Under the pieces are notes generated by a model. The model worked only from the letters and a program-made list of their open reading frames with translations. It had not been told where the DNA came from and did no database searches. A stretch of DNA of 64,000 nt from Micromonospora cremea (GTDB lineage Bacteria; Actinomycetota; Actinomycetes; Mycobacteriales; Micromonosporaceae), in the NCBI RefSeq assembly GCF_900143515.1, contig NZ_FSQT01000002.1:1241501-1305500 (forward strand). Direction: 5' to 3'. Position numbers and translations under genes: made by a program. Positions 18,641-26,830 of this stretch are shown here, piece by piece (the stretch's first letter is position 1; every line of letters begins with the position of its first letter).

Positions 18641-19198
18641 ATGCAGCCCGGTAACCCCGGTCAGGACCCGTACGGCCAGCAGCCCAATCAGGACCCGACC
18701 GCCCCCCAGCCGCCGCACGACCCGTACGCCCCGCCGCCGGCCGCCCCGTACGGCCAGCAGCCGCAGAACCCGTACGGCCAGCAGCCGACCTCCGGCCAGC
18801 CGTACGGCCAGCAGCCCACCTCGGGGCAGCCGTACGGCCAGCAGCCGCCGTACCAGGACCCGTACGGTCAGCAGCAGCAGCCGCCGTACGGCGCGCCGAC
18901 GTATCCGAACGCCGGCTACCCGCAGCAGCAGGGGCAGAACAACACCCTCGGCCTGGTGTCGATGATTCTCGGCATCGCGTCGATCCCGCTGGTCTGCTGC
19001 CTCTACCTGGGCATCCCGCTCGGCATCGCGGGCGTGGTGACCGGTTACCTGGCCCGGCAGAAGGTCGCCCAGGGCCAGGCCAGCAACGCGGGGCAGGCCA
19101 AGGCCGGCCTGATCTGCGGCGCGGTCGGTGTCGGGCTGGGCATCCTGCTGCTCATCCTGAGCGTCGTGGCGCAGGTCAGCCTGCCGACCCAGCCCTGA
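18641..19198 (+). CDS. DUF4190-like membrane protein with PYGQQP repeats
   Basis: 185 aa. The first 100 residues are low-complexity, made of PYGQQP/TSGQ repeats rich in Pro, Gln, Tyr and Gly, probably disordered and cytoplasmic. Two hydrophobic helices follow: TLGLVSMILGIASIPLVCCL with YLGIPLGIAGVVTGYLAR, and AGLICGAVGVGLGILLLILS. That arrangement matches the DUF4190 family of small actinobacterial membrane proteins. It lies 26 bases after the CD225 gene with its own ribosome site (AAGGAG), so they are probably co-transcribed. Function unknown. Confidence 0.8.
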   Translation: MQPGNPGQDPYGQQPNQDPTAPQPPHDPYAPPPAAPYGQQPQNPYGQQPTSGQPYGQQPTSGQPYGQQPPYQDPYGQQQQPPYGAPTYPNAGYPQQQGQNNTLGLVSMILGIASIPLVCCLYLGIPLGIAGVVTGYLARQKVAQGQASNAGQAKAGLICGAVGVGLGILLLILSVVAQVSLPTQP

Positions 19199-19213
19199 CG
19201 AATCCGGTTCTGA

Positions 19214-19245
19214 CGGGGCGCTCCGGATTCGTCCGGGGCGCCCCG
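19214..19245. terminator. Hairpin between DUF4190 gene and perM
   Basis: A 14-bp stem with one G-U pair encloses the stable tetraloop TTCG. It lies 15 bases past the plus-strand stop and 22 bases past the perM stop, so it can serve both convergent genes. Confidence 0.7.
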
Positions 19246-19267
19246 CGGTCGTACCGGTGGCTTGTGG

Positions 19268-20557
19268 TCACTGAGCAGGGGCTCGGGTGAGCGCGCGGGT
19301 GGCGGCGGCACCGAGCAGCGCGCCAACCGCGATGACACCGGCCGCCACGAGCCCGACCTGCCAGGCCACCGGCCCGAGCTGCGCCAGCCGGCCGGCGCCG
19401 AGCGGGCCGCCGGAGATCGCGGCGGCCACCCCGACCAGCACGCCGGCCACCGGCCCGGCCAGCGCCGCCGGTGCCAGCAGCTCGGCCCAGCGCCGCGGGG
19501 CGCGCTCCGGCCCGGCGATCCGGGCGACCCGGCGCGCGAGCAGCCAGCCGGCGACCATCCCGACCAGCACCGGCACCGCGAGCAGCAGGGCGCCGAGGCC
19601 GTCCACCGGGCCGCGCGGCAGGCCGGCGAGCAGCGGTACGGCCGGCAGGGCGCCGACCGACACTTCACTGGTACGGACCGCGGTGTCGGTGCCGACCGCG
19701 AAGCCCGGCCCGAGCAGGTAGCTGGTCGACCAGATCGCGGCGTTCGGCGCGTACGCCACGCTGACCAGGGTGATCCCGGCCTGCCCGGCCACCCCGGTCC
19801 GGTACGCCCCGATCATGTCCGCCGCGTCCCCACCGCCGGTGGCCACGGCCAGGCCGGCCGCGCCGGCACCCGCCCCGAGCAGCAGCAGCACAGCCACCAG
19901 CCCGGTGCGCACGCCGTCGCGCAGCGGACCCGGCATCCGGGCGACCAGCAGCCGGGTGACGGCGGTGATCCGGGTCGCGCCGACCAGCGCGGCGAGCGTG
20001 CCGACCACCGCGAACGTGGCTGCCGCCCGGACCGGGGACACGTCCGGCCCACCGGCGCCGACCAGCACCGCCGCCAGGGCGCCGAGCAGCGCGTACGCCA
20101 TGCCGACCGTGCCCGCGGCGAGCAGCGCCCGGCGTGGTGAGCGGGTGTCGCGGGCACCGATCGCGCGGCTGACGTGCACGCCGGCTCGGGTCAGCCGCCA
20201 GAGTGCGAGCACGGTCAGGGCCAGCGGGGCGAGCGCGAACGGGCCGGACTCGGTGCGCAGCGGCACGCCGTGCCCGAGGATCCAGCCGGCCAGCGCGGTG
20301 CGCAGGGTGCCGCTCAGCGTCGCCGATTCCGCGCTGAGCTGGACCAGGCCGAGCACGATGGCGACCGGCAGGTACGAGGTGAGTGCGGCCCAGCCGGCGG
20401 CCACCCCGGCGGCGACGGGCAGTGGCGCGCGCCCGCGCGGCGACCCGCCGGCGCGGGGCGCGGGCACCCGCCGGGCCGGCACGGCACGGTCGACGGGCCG
20501 GTTGTCGGCGCTCACACCGCCGGCACGGCTGGGATGGTCAGGGGTGACGGGGGACAT
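19268..20557 (-). CDS. perM: PerM-like multi-spanning membrane protein (DUF6350)
   Basis: A 429-aa protein with about ten to twelve hydrophobic segments rich in Ala, Val and Leu. Sequence features: ARRVPAPRAGGSPRGRAPLP before the first helix, WILGHGVPLRTESGPFALAP, and GPGFAVGTDTAVRTSEVSVG, a long periplasmic-type loop typical of the actinobacterial DUF6350 family. The M. tuberculosis member PerM (Rv0955) supports cell division and lies next to purN and purH, as here. The ATG at 20557 is chosen because upstream sequence is low-complexity and poorly coding. Identity rests on topology and gene order. Confidence 0.8.
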   Translation of the reverse strand: MSPVTPDHPSRAGGVSADNRPVDRAVPARRVPAPRAGGSPRGRAPLPVAAGVAAGWAALTSYLPVAIVLGLVQLSAESATLSGTLRTALAGWILGHGVPLRTESGPFALAPLALTVLALWRLTRAGVHVSRAIGARDTRSPRRALLAAGTVGMAYALLGALAAVLVGAGGPDVSPVRAAATFAVVGTLAALVGATRITAVTRLLVARMPGPLRDGVRTGLVAVLLLLGAGAGAAGLAVATGGGDAADMIGAYRTGVAGQAGITLVSVAYAPNAAIWSTSYLLGPGFAVGTDTAVRTSEVSVGALPAVPLLAGLPRGPVDGLGALLLAVPVLVGMVAGWLLARRVARIAGPERAPRRWAELLAPAALAGPVAGVLVGVAAAISGGPLGAGRLAQLGPVAWQVGLVAAGVIAVGALLGAAATRALTRAPAQ

Positions 20558-20759
20558 CCGCTCTACTCTGGCACGTCGCGGGTGCGGGAGCAGTCCGTTA
20601 AGCCGCCCCGAAGGACGGCGAGTTGACCGAATCGGGCTTCGGGACGCCCGGCCCGGTCTAGCCTCGGCCACAGAGGGGTCGGCTGTCGCCGCCGGCCGGG
20701 TCGGGGCCGCCGGTCGCGGTCCAGGTCGGCCCACCGCCCAGGACCGTCCGGAGGACGCC

Positions 20760-21026
20760 GTGACGAGCGCATACCCGCCGCCCCCGCCACCGCCGGCGAG
20801 GGGACGCGACCGGACCACGCTCTGGGGCGTGCTGGGCATCGTGCTGGGCCTGATCTGCTGCGGCATCCTCGGCATCCTCTTCGGCTACCTGTCCATCCGC
20901 GACGCCCGGCGGTACGGCCAGTCGCCGGTCCTGGGTTACCTCGCCATCGCGTTCGGCGTGCTCAACATCATCGGCGGAGCGATCCTGCGCCTCACCGGCA
21001 ACTACCCGTTCTGGAACAACGACTGA
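20760..21026 (+). CDS. Small DUF4190-like membrane protein
   Basis: 88 aa from the GTG at 20760, which follows GGAGG with good spacing. A proline-rich N-terminus (TSAYPPPPPPPARG) leads into two hydrophobic helices: TLWGVLGIVLGLICCGILGI and LGYLAIAFGVLNIIGGAILR, joined by YLSIRDARRYGQSP. It resembles the DUF4190 protein at 18641 in layout. It converges on the acetyltransferase gene with only 9 bases between the stops. Function unknown. Confidence 0.75.
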   Translation: MTSAYPPPPPPPARGRDRTTLWGVLGIVLGLICCGILGILFGYLSIRDARRYGQSPVLGYLAIAFGVLNIIGGAILRLTGNYPFWNND

Positions 21027-21035
21027 GCGGGCTGG

Positions 21036-21521
21036 TCAGCTGACGAGTCGCCGCTCGTACCGCAGGCCGGGTCGTCGGTCGACCTGGATCTCCCCCGTCA
21101 CGGCGAACCCGGTGCGCGCCAGCACCGCCTGGGACGCCGGATTGTCGAGGGTGGTCACCGCGGTGAGGCTGGCGAGCCGGTAGTCGTCGGCGGCCAGGCG
21201 GCACACGGCCTCGACGGCGGCGGTCGCCACGCCTCGGCCGGCGGCCCGCTCGCCGATCCGGTAGCCGAGTTCGGCCGTCCCGTCCGTGACGTCCACCAGG
21301 TTGACCCGGCCGACCAGGTCACCCGACTCGGCCAGGACGACATGGAAGTGGCACAGCCCGGCCTCCTGCTCGGCCAGCAACGCCCGGTGCCGGTCGGCGA
21401 ACCCGGTGAAGTACGCGTCGCCCCGATCCGGCACGGACCGCGCGAAGTAGGTCCGGTTCTCCCGCTCGAAGGCCAGCAGAGCGGCCGCGTGTTGGGCCCG
21501 GAGCGGTTCCACCGTCAGCAT
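21036..21521 (-). CDS. GNAT-family N-acetyltransferase
   Basis: 161 aa with the RimJ/RimL-type GNAT layout. It opens TVEPLRAQHAAALLAFEREN, contains HVVLAESGDLVGRVNLVDVT, and then the acetyl-CoA loop YRIGERAAGRGVATAAVEAV, with a variant of the Q/RxxGxG/A motif. It ends with ASQAVLARTGFAVTGEI, typical of ribosomal-protein or amino-group acetyltransferases. The substrate is unknown. It lies downstream of sucD, but a hairpin separates them, so it may be transcribed alone. Confidence 0.85.
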   Translation of the reverse strand: MLTVEPLRAQHAAALLAFERENRTYFARSVPDRGDAYFTGFADRHRALLAEQEAGLCHFHVVLAESGDLVGRVNLVDVTDGTAELGYRIGERAAGRGVATAAVEAVCRLAADDYRLASLTAVTTLDNPASQAVLARTGFAVTGEIQVDRRPGLRYERRLVS

Positions 21522-21560
21522 GTCGGCAGCATACGGCGCACGGCCGCCGGTGGTACGACG

Positions 21561-21596
21561 CGAAGGGGGCCGACCAGAACCGGTCGACCCCCTTCG
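21561..21596 (-). terminator. sucD terminator hairpin
   Basis: A 15-base arm CGAAGGGGGCCGACC pairs with GGTCGACCCCCTTCG with one mismatch and a 6-base loop, 17 bases past the sucD stop. Confidence 0.7.
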
Positions 21597-21612
21597 GTGT
21601 TGCCTGGTCCGC

Positions 21613-22500
21613 TCAGCTGCCGGACATGATCTCGCGCATCAGGCGGGCGGTCTCGGTCGGCGTCTTGCCAACCTTGACTCCGACCGCCTCCAGCGCCGCC
21701 TGCTTCGCCTCGGCGGTGCCGGCCGAGCCGGAGATGATCGCCCCGGCGTGGCCCATGGTCTTGCCGGGAGGCGCGGTGAAGCCGGCGATGTAGCCGACCA
21801 CCGGCTTGGTGACGTGCGCCTTGATGAACTCGGCGGCCCGCTCCTCGGCGTCGCCGCCGATCTCACCGATCATGACGATGGCGTCGGTCTCCGGGTCGGC
21901 CTCGAACGCCTTCAGGGCGTCGATGTGGGTGGTCCCGATGATCGGGTCGCCACCGATGCCGACACAGGTGGAGAAGCCGATGTCGCGCAGCTCGTACATC
22001 ATCTGGTAGGTCAGCGTGCCGCTCTTGCTGACCAGACCGATCCGGCCCGAGCCGGTGATGTCGGCCGGGATGATGCCGGCGTTGGACGCGCCCGGCGAGG
22101 CGATGCCCGGGCAGTTCGGCCCGATGATCCGGGTCCGCTCGCCCTGCGCCAGGTTGTACGCCCAGAACGCGGCGGTGTCGTGCACCGGCACACCCTCGGT
22201 GATCACCACGGCCAGGGGGATCGCGGCGTCGATCGCCTCGACCACGGCGGCCTTGGTGAACTGCGGCGGCACGAAGATGACCGTGACGTCGGCCCCGGTC
22301 TCGGCCATGGCGTCCGCCACGGACGCGAAGACCGGCAGCTCGGTACCGTCGAAGTCGACCTTCTGGCCCGCCTTGCGCGGGTTGACGCCACCGACGACGT
22401 TCGTGCCGGCGGCGAGCATCCGCCGGGTGTGCTTGGAGCCCTCGGAACCGGTCATCCCCTGGACGATGACCTTCGAGTCCTTGGTCAGCCAGATAGCCAT
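21613..22500 (-). CDS. sucD: Succinyl-CoA synthetase alpha subunit
   Basis: The alpha subunit of succinate-CoA ligase, 295 aa. It binds CoA near the N-terminus ([20 protein letters not shown] and GGVNPRKAG) and carries the phosphohistidine in [31 protein letters not shown] and [14 protein letters not shown] are family segments. It starts 2 bases after the sucC stop, so the subunits are made together. The enzyme gives ATP or GTP in the TCA cycle. Confidence 0.96.
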   Translation of the reverse strand: MAIWLTKDSKVIVQGMTGSEGSKHTRRMLAAGTNVVGGVNPRKAGQKVDFDGTELPVFASVADAMAETGADVTVIFVPPQFTKAAVVEAIDAAIPLAVVITEGVPVHDTAAFWAYNLAQGERTRIIGPNCPGIASPGASNAGIIPADITGSGRIGLVSKSGTLTYQMMYELRDIGFSTCVGIGGDPIIGTTHIDALKAFEADPETDAIVMIGEIGGDAEERAAEFIKAHVTKPVVGYIAGFTAPPGKTMGHAGAIISGSAGTAEAKQAALEAVGVKVGKTPTETARLMREIMSGS

Positions 22501-22502
22501 GA

Positions 22503-23681
22503 TCAGACCCCCGCAGCTGCCAGCTCGGCGGCCCGCTCGGCCGCTCCGTCCATCGTGTCCACCCGCTGCACGAGCGGGTTGTTCGCGCCGTCCAGGATCG
22601 CCCGGCCGGCCTCGGCGTTGTTGCCGTCGAGGCGGACGACGAGCGGCTTGGTGACCTGCTCGCCGCGCTGCTCCAGCAGGGCCAGCGCCTGGATGATGCC
22701 GTTGGCGACCTCGTCGCAGGCGGTGATGCCGCCGAAGACGTTGACGAAGACGCTCTTCACGGCCGGGTCGGAGAGCACGATCTCCAGCCCGTTGGCCATC
22801 ACCGCGGCGCTCGCGCCGCCGCCGATGTCGAGGAAGTTGGCCGGCTTGACGTTGCCGTGCCGCTCACCGGCGTACGCGACCACGTCGAGGGTCGACATGA
22901 CCAGACCCGCGCCGTTGCCGATGATGCCGACCTCGCCGTCGAGCTTGACGTAGTTGAGGTCCTTCTCCTTGGCGGCCTGCTCCAGCGGGTCCACCGAGGC
23001 CTGGTCGACCAGGGCCTCGTGGTCCGGGTGCCGGAACGCGGCGTTCTCGTCCAGGGTGATCTTCGCGTCGAGCAGAAGCATCCGCCCGTCGCCGTTCTTG
23101 GCCAGCGGGTTCACCTCGACCAGGGTGGCGTCCTCGGCGACGAACGCCTGCCACAGGCCGACGGCCACCTCGACCACCTGGTCGGCGACCTCGGCCGGGA
23201 AGCCGGCGGCGGAAACGATCTCCCGCGCCTTGGCCTCGTCGACGCCGACGTTCGCGTCGATCGGGGCCTTGACCACGCGATCCGGGGTCTCGGCGGCAAC
23301 CTGCTCGATGTCCATACCGCCGGCGACGCTGGCGATGCAGAGGAAGGTGCGGTTCGCCCGATCGAGCAGGTACGAGAAGTAGTACTCCTCGGCCACGTCC
23401 GCGGTCACCGTGATCATGACCTTGTGGACGGTGTGGCCCTTGATGTCCATGCCGAGGATGTCGGTGGCCCTGGCCACCGCCTCATCCGGGCCCTCAGCCA
23501 GCTTGACGCCGCCGGCCTTGCCTCGGCCGCCGACCTTCACCTGCGCCTTGACGACCACCCGACCGCCGAGGCGTTCGGCGATCGCGCGGGCCTCCTCCGG
23601 GGTAGTGGCGACGCCGCCGGCAAGCACGGGCAAGCCGTGCCGCTCGAACAGGTCCCGCCCCTGGTACTCGTACAGGTCCAC
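22503..23681 (-). CDS. sucC: Succinyl-CoA synthetase beta subunit
   Basis: The beta subunit, 392 aa, with an N-terminal ATP-grasp domain ([38 protein letters not shown]) and a C-terminal ligase domain ([38 protein letters not shown]). It starts at a GTG. Upstream lies an array of TGTCA/TGACA half-sites that may bind a regulator. In M. tuberculosis sucC and sucD lie close to perM and purNH, as here. Confidence 0.96.
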   Translation of the reverse strand: MDLYEYQGRDLFERHGLPVLAGGVATTPEEARAIAERLGGRVVVKAQVKVGGRGKAGGVKLAEGPDEAVARATDILGMDIKGHTVHKVMITVTADVAEEYYFSYLLDRANRTFLCIASVAGGMDIEQVAAETPDRVVKAPIDANVGVDEAKAREIVSAAGFPAEVADQVVEVAVGLWQAFVAEDATLVEVNPLAKNGDGRMLLLDAKITLDENAAFRHPDHEALVDQASVDPLEQAAKEKDLNYVKLDGEVGIIGNGAGLVMSTLDVVAYAGERHGNVKPANFLDIGGGASAAVMANGLEIVLSDPAVKSVFVNVFGGITACDEVANGIIQALALLEQRGEQVTKPLVVRLDGNNAEAGRAILDGANNPLVQRVDTMDGAAERAAELAAAGV

Positions 23682-24034
23682 GATTGCGCGTCCCGTCCCG
23701 TCTCCGCGGCGCGCCGTCGCGCCGCCACCAGCGTTCAGAAAACAGTTTGACGCCTGTCATCACTTGACACAGGCCATTGGCCGCAGCCTAGCGAGGTGGG
23801 CACGACCGGCGACCGAGCGGGTGCACGGTGTGCGGTAATGCACAACCGGGCGTCGGACAGGGCCGGTTTCCGGCACGGCGCGGGCGGCGTCAGCCGTCCG
23901 GGCGATGTTGCCGGGGGTGCGTAACCCGCCCGTCGGGGCGTCGTTGAGTCAGGTGTCGGAGCGCTGAACAGCGCGATGACGGGAGACGGCCGATGCCCTG
24001 TCGGTCGAGGGGTGGCGGCGGGGCATCGTGCATA
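23682..24034. promoter_or_regulatory. Upstream region of sucCD with TGTCA/TGACA half-sites
   Basis: This stretch has no supported gene. At 23755-23769 there is TGTCA-TCACT-TGACA, a perfect 5+5 inverted repeat, preceded at 23747 by another TTGAC half-site. The cluster is about 75 bases upstream of the sucC start, where a repressor or activator would act. The regulator is unknown. The rest shows nothing I can interpret. Confidence 0.4.
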
Positions 24035-24071
24035 GAGGGGCCGGACGTGTGAGGGGTGCGTCCGGCCCCTC
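24035..24071 (-). terminator. Terminator of the B12-binding protein gene
   Basis: GAGGGGCCGGACG pairs perfectly with CGTCCGGCCCCTC (13 bp) around an 11-base loop, 43 bases past the stop on the minus strand. Confidence 0.75.
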
Positions 24072-24113
24072 CCCCGTGCCCGGACCCCGTCCGACGACCC
24101 GTTCCAGCGCGCC

Positions 24114-24518
24114 TCAGGCGACCGGCTGCGCGACGTTCTGCCGGACCCACTCGACGATCGACTGGGTGGTGGCGCCCGGCGTGAAGATCTTGGCGACGCC
24201 CAGCTTCTCCAGCTCGGGGATGTCGCCGTTGGGGATGATGCCGCCACCGAAGACGACGATGTCCCGCGCGTCGCGCTCGCCGAGCAGTTCCAGCACCCGA
24301 CGAAAGAGCGTCATGTGCGCGCCGGAGAGGACGGAGAGACCGACGGCGTCCGCGTCCTCCTGGATGGCGGTCTCCACGATCTGCTCGGGAGTCTGGTGCA
24401 GGCCGGTGTAGACGACCTCCATCCCAGCGTCCCGCAGGGCCCGCGCGACCACCTTGGCGCCCCGGTCGTGGCCGTCCAGACCTGGTTTGGCGACGACGAC
24501 CCGAATACGAGAGCTCAT
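24114..24518 (-). CDS. Stand-alone cobalamin-binding domain (mutase small subunit type)
   Basis: 134 aa consisting only of a B12-binding domain. The [20 protein letters not shown] segment contains the DxHxxG motif whose histidine replaces the lower ligand of cobalamin. [20 protein letters not shown] and [20 protein letters not shown] follow, typical of methylmalonyl-CoA, isobutyryl-CoA or 2-hydroxyisobutyryl-CoA mutases. Length matches separately encoded small subunits such as IcmB. No large catalytic subunit or MeaB-type chaperone lies nearby, so the partner is encoded elsewhere and the substrate is not known. Confidence 0.88.
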   Translation of the reverse strand: MSSRIRVVVAKPGLDGHDRGAKVVARALRDAGMEVVYTGLHQTPEQIVETAIQEDADAVGLSVLSGAHMTLFRRVLELLGERDARDIVVFGGGIIPNGDIPELEKLGVAKIFTPGATTQSIVEWVRQNVAQPVA

Positions 24519-24963
24519 CAGCGCACACCTTTCACCGGCTCCACGGCCTTCACCTGAACGAACGGTAACCCGGCCGACCGGGCCCGGAAAATCCGGGCCG
24601 GGAAACTCGAGCGGCGCCGCGCGCCACCGGGCACGGTCACCGCGGGTACGGGTGGTCAGGCGGCAGGACTCCGGCGGTCCTCGCCGTCAAGCCGGACGAC
24701 TCCGCCGGATCGGTCACTGTCGGCGACGAACGGGCAGTAACGAGGGCACCGATTGATGTCACGAGGCGTGACAATCATGGGCGCAAACGGACAGATCGAC
24801 ACGCCAATTCGGCGGTCTGGCTTGTGACTCGCCTGGTGGTTGGCTAACGTGTCCACGGTTGTCATCAGGTCCAAGGACGGGTGACGACGCGGTCAGCAGA
24901 CGTTCACCACAGCTTCGCGAACGTCCACCGGCCGCCTCGGAACCCCGACAACGGAGGGTGTGC
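24519..24963. promoter_or_regulatory. Divergent intergenic region before the first M23 peptidase
   Basis: No gene is supported in these 445 bases. An inverted repeat GTCACG-AGG-CGTGAC lies at 24758-24772, within near-symmetric ATTGAT/AATCAT flanks, about 190 bases before the peptidase start. It could be an operator. I looked for a cyclic di-AMP riboswitch, often found before such genes, and did not find its conserved segments. Confidence 0.4.
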
Positions 24964-25671
24964 GTGCGCCAGCGCCTGTCGTCTGAGCCCGATAGATATC
25001 GCGGTCGTCGCCGCGTACCCACCCCCCCGCGTAGCCGTTACGCCGCGGTCGTCACCACCGCCTTCGTCGGAGCCGGCCTCGTCGCGCTCGGCGCCAGCGC
25101 CCTGCCGGACGCCAAGGACGTCAGCCCGTCGGTGCTCGACGAGCTCAAGCAGGCGTCGGTAACCAGCCAGGACGCCGCGGCCCGTGGGGACAACGCCGAC
25201 CGCGCCTCCCGGGCAGACCGGGGCAGGGACGCGGCCGAGCCCGAGGTCTGGATGCTCCCGCTCCAGGGTTACGACTTCAACTCTCCCTACGGGGTGCGCT
25301 GGGGCAAGCTGCACACCGGCGTGGACCTGGTCGTCCCCGAGGGCACGCCGTACGTGGCGATCCACGACGGGCTGGTCACCAAGGCCGGCTGGTCCGGTGG
25401 GTACGGCTACGCGGTGATCGTGCAGCACGCTGACGGCAGCGAGGCCATCTACGGCCACTCCTCCGCGCTGAGCGTCAAGGAGGGGCAGCAGATCAAGGCG
25501 GGCGATCAGCTCGGCCTGGTCGGCCAGACGGGCCACGCCTACGGCACCCACCTGCACCTTGAGATCCATGTCAAGGGCCAGCCGATCGACCCCGTGCCGT
25601 TCCTCCAGGAGCGCGGAGTGGACATCAAGCTGCAAGTCGAGGCAATCTACAGCGAGGTAGCCGCGTCCTGA
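24964..25671 (+). CDS. Membrane-anchored or secreted M23 metallopeptidase
   Basis: 235 aa from the GTG at 24964, 5 bases after GGAGGG. A basic N-terminus (RYRGRRRVPTPPRSR) precedes a hydrophobic segment (YAAVVTTAFVGAGLVALGAS) that should act as signal peptide or anchor. The C-terminal LytM domain has HTGVDLVVPEGTPYVAIHDG with the first zinc ligands, GYAVIVQHADGSEAIYGHSS, and the HLHLEIH motif. Such enzymes cleave peptide cross-links of peptidoglycan or activate amidases. The family segment YGVRWGKLHTG is intact. In M. tuberculosis an M23 gene (Rv0950c) lies between uvrD1 and sucC, as here. Confidence 0.9.
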   Translation: MRQRLSSEPDRYRGRRRVPTPPRSRYAAVVTTAFVGAGLVALGASALPDAKDVSPSVLDELKQASVTSQDAAARGDNADRASRADRGRDAAEPEVWMLPLQGYDFNSPYGVRWGKLHTGVDLVVPEGTPYVAIHDGLVTKAGWSGGYGYAVIVQHADGSEAIYGHSSALSVKEGQQIKAGDQLGLVGQTGHAYGTHLHLEIHVKGQPIDPVPFLQERGVDIKLQVEAIYSEVAAS

Positions 25672-25690
25672 CGCTGCGTGCCGACCGTTG

Positions 25691-25722
25691 ACCGCCCGAA
25701 TCTGTTGATCCGGGCGGTTTTT
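25691..25722 (+). terminator. Rho-independent terminator after the first M23 gene
   Basis: ACCGCCCG and CGGGCGGT form an 8-bp stem with a 12-base loop, followed by five T residues. It is one of the few classical T-tailed terminators in the window. Confidence 0.85.
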
Positions 25723-25945
25723 CGTCGCTCCGGCGGGGTGAATGTCTGCTGGATCACAGCACGGACTGTGGCCGACGCCACTCACGAACAAGAGCAGTTT
25801 TCCGGATGGATCACAGCGGAGTGGGTCATATCCGGACAGGCGGCACCCGACGCATCGGCCGGCAGCCCGGTCCCCGTACCCGTCCCGGCTCGGCCCGACA
25901 CCAGTATTTCGAGGTCAAGTGCCCCCTCGACTGTGAAGGTCCGCC

Positions 25946-26713
25946 GTGCAGGAAGACAGCCCCGTCCAGAACGAGAACACCCCCGACACCGCCGCCGAGC
26001 GACCGCAGCGTGCCGGCCGGCGGAACCGCCTCATCGTGCTCAGCGCGGCCGCCTTGGTAGCCCTCGGCCTGGGCGGTGTCGCCGTCGCCACCACCGGCGC
26101 GGACCGGCCGGCGCCCGCCGCCGTCTCCCTGGACGCGCAGTCCCGGGCCGAGGCCGCCAGCCGGGCGGACCGCTCCGCCCGCGAGTCCAGCGCGCCGGTC
26201 TCCCCCTCGGCCATCCCGACCGCGAGCCCGACGGCGACCGGCGCCAGCCCGACGCCGACGAAGACGGCCACCGCGAAGCCGAAGCCCAAGCCGAAGAAGA
26301 CCACCAAGCCCACCCCGGCCTGGGTCGACCCGATGCCGGGCGCCGCGGTCACCTCCTGCTACGGCCAGCGCTGGGGCACCCTGCACGCCGGCATCGACCT
26401 GGCGCTGCCCTCCGGCACACCGATCCACGCCGCGGCCACTGGCACGGTCGTCCAGGCCGGCGACGCCGCCGACGGGTACGGCAACTCCGTCTTTGTCGAC
26501 CACGGCAACGGTTACCTGACCCACTACGCCCACCAGAGCCGCATCGCGGTGACCGTCGGCCAGAAGGTGAAGGCAGGCCAGGTGATCGGCTACGAGGGCG
26601 CCACCGGCGACGCCACGGGCCCGCACCTGCACTTCGAGGTGCACCAGGGCATGTGGAACCAGATCGACCCGGCGCCGTTCATGCGGGCGCGCAGCGTCGA
26701 CCTGGGCTGCTGA
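25946..26713 (+). CDS. Second M23 metallopeptidase
   Basis: 255 aa starting at a GTG. After about 30 polar residues comes a hydrophobic segment (LIVLSAAALVALGLGGVAVA), then a linker rich in Ala, Ser, Thr, Pro and Lys (AKPKPKPKKTTKPTP) that could span the cell wall. The LytM domain includes SCYGQRWGTLHAGIDLALPS, VFVDHGNGYLTHYAHQS and HLHFEVH, so all zinc-binding residues appear present. It is a paralogue of the gene at 24964 but has its own 274-base upstream region and a terminator between, so it is probably expressed separately. Confidence 0.9.
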   Translation: MQEDSPVQNENTPDTAAERPQRAGRRNRLIVLSAAALVALGLGGVAVATTGADRPAPAAVSLDAQSRAEAASRADRSARESSAPVSPSAIPTASPTATGASPTPTKTATAKPKPKPKKTTKPTPAWVDPMPGAAVTSCYGQRWGTLHAGIDLALPSGTPIHAAATGTVVQAGDAADGYGNSVFVDHGNGYLTHYAHQSRIAVTVGQKVKAGQVIGYEGATGDATGPHLHFEVHQGMWNQIDPAPFMRARSVDLGC

Positions 26714-26739
26714 GGCTCGCTGCACGCAGCTTCAGAGAG

Positions 26740-26773
26740 AGAGTGGCCTCCGGCGGTGCCGAGGCCACTCTTT
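26740..26773. terminator. Bidirectional terminator between M23 gene and pcrA
   Basis: AGAGTGGCCTC and GAGGCCACTCT form an 11-bp stem with a 10-base loop, followed by TT on the plus strand. It lies 26 bases after the M23 stop and about 60 past the pcrA stop. Confidence 0.75.
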
Positions 26774-26830
26774 CCCGCAAGCAGTGCGGATTCTGGACGG
26801 ACGCGCTAGCTCCCCCCGCGCGGCTCGGGG

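Noticed and set aside
23765..23794. A TTGACA ... TAGCGA promoter on the plus strand
   Set aside because: The spacing is 19 bases and no plus-strand gene lies downstream; the TTGACA is better explained as part of the half-site array before sucC.
24700..24963. Cyclic di-AMP (ydaO) riboswitch before the M23 peptidase
   Set aside because: Such genes often carry one in actinobacteria, but I could not find the conserved GGGGGAACC-type, GAAUCCGUCAGCU-type or closing segments in this stretch.
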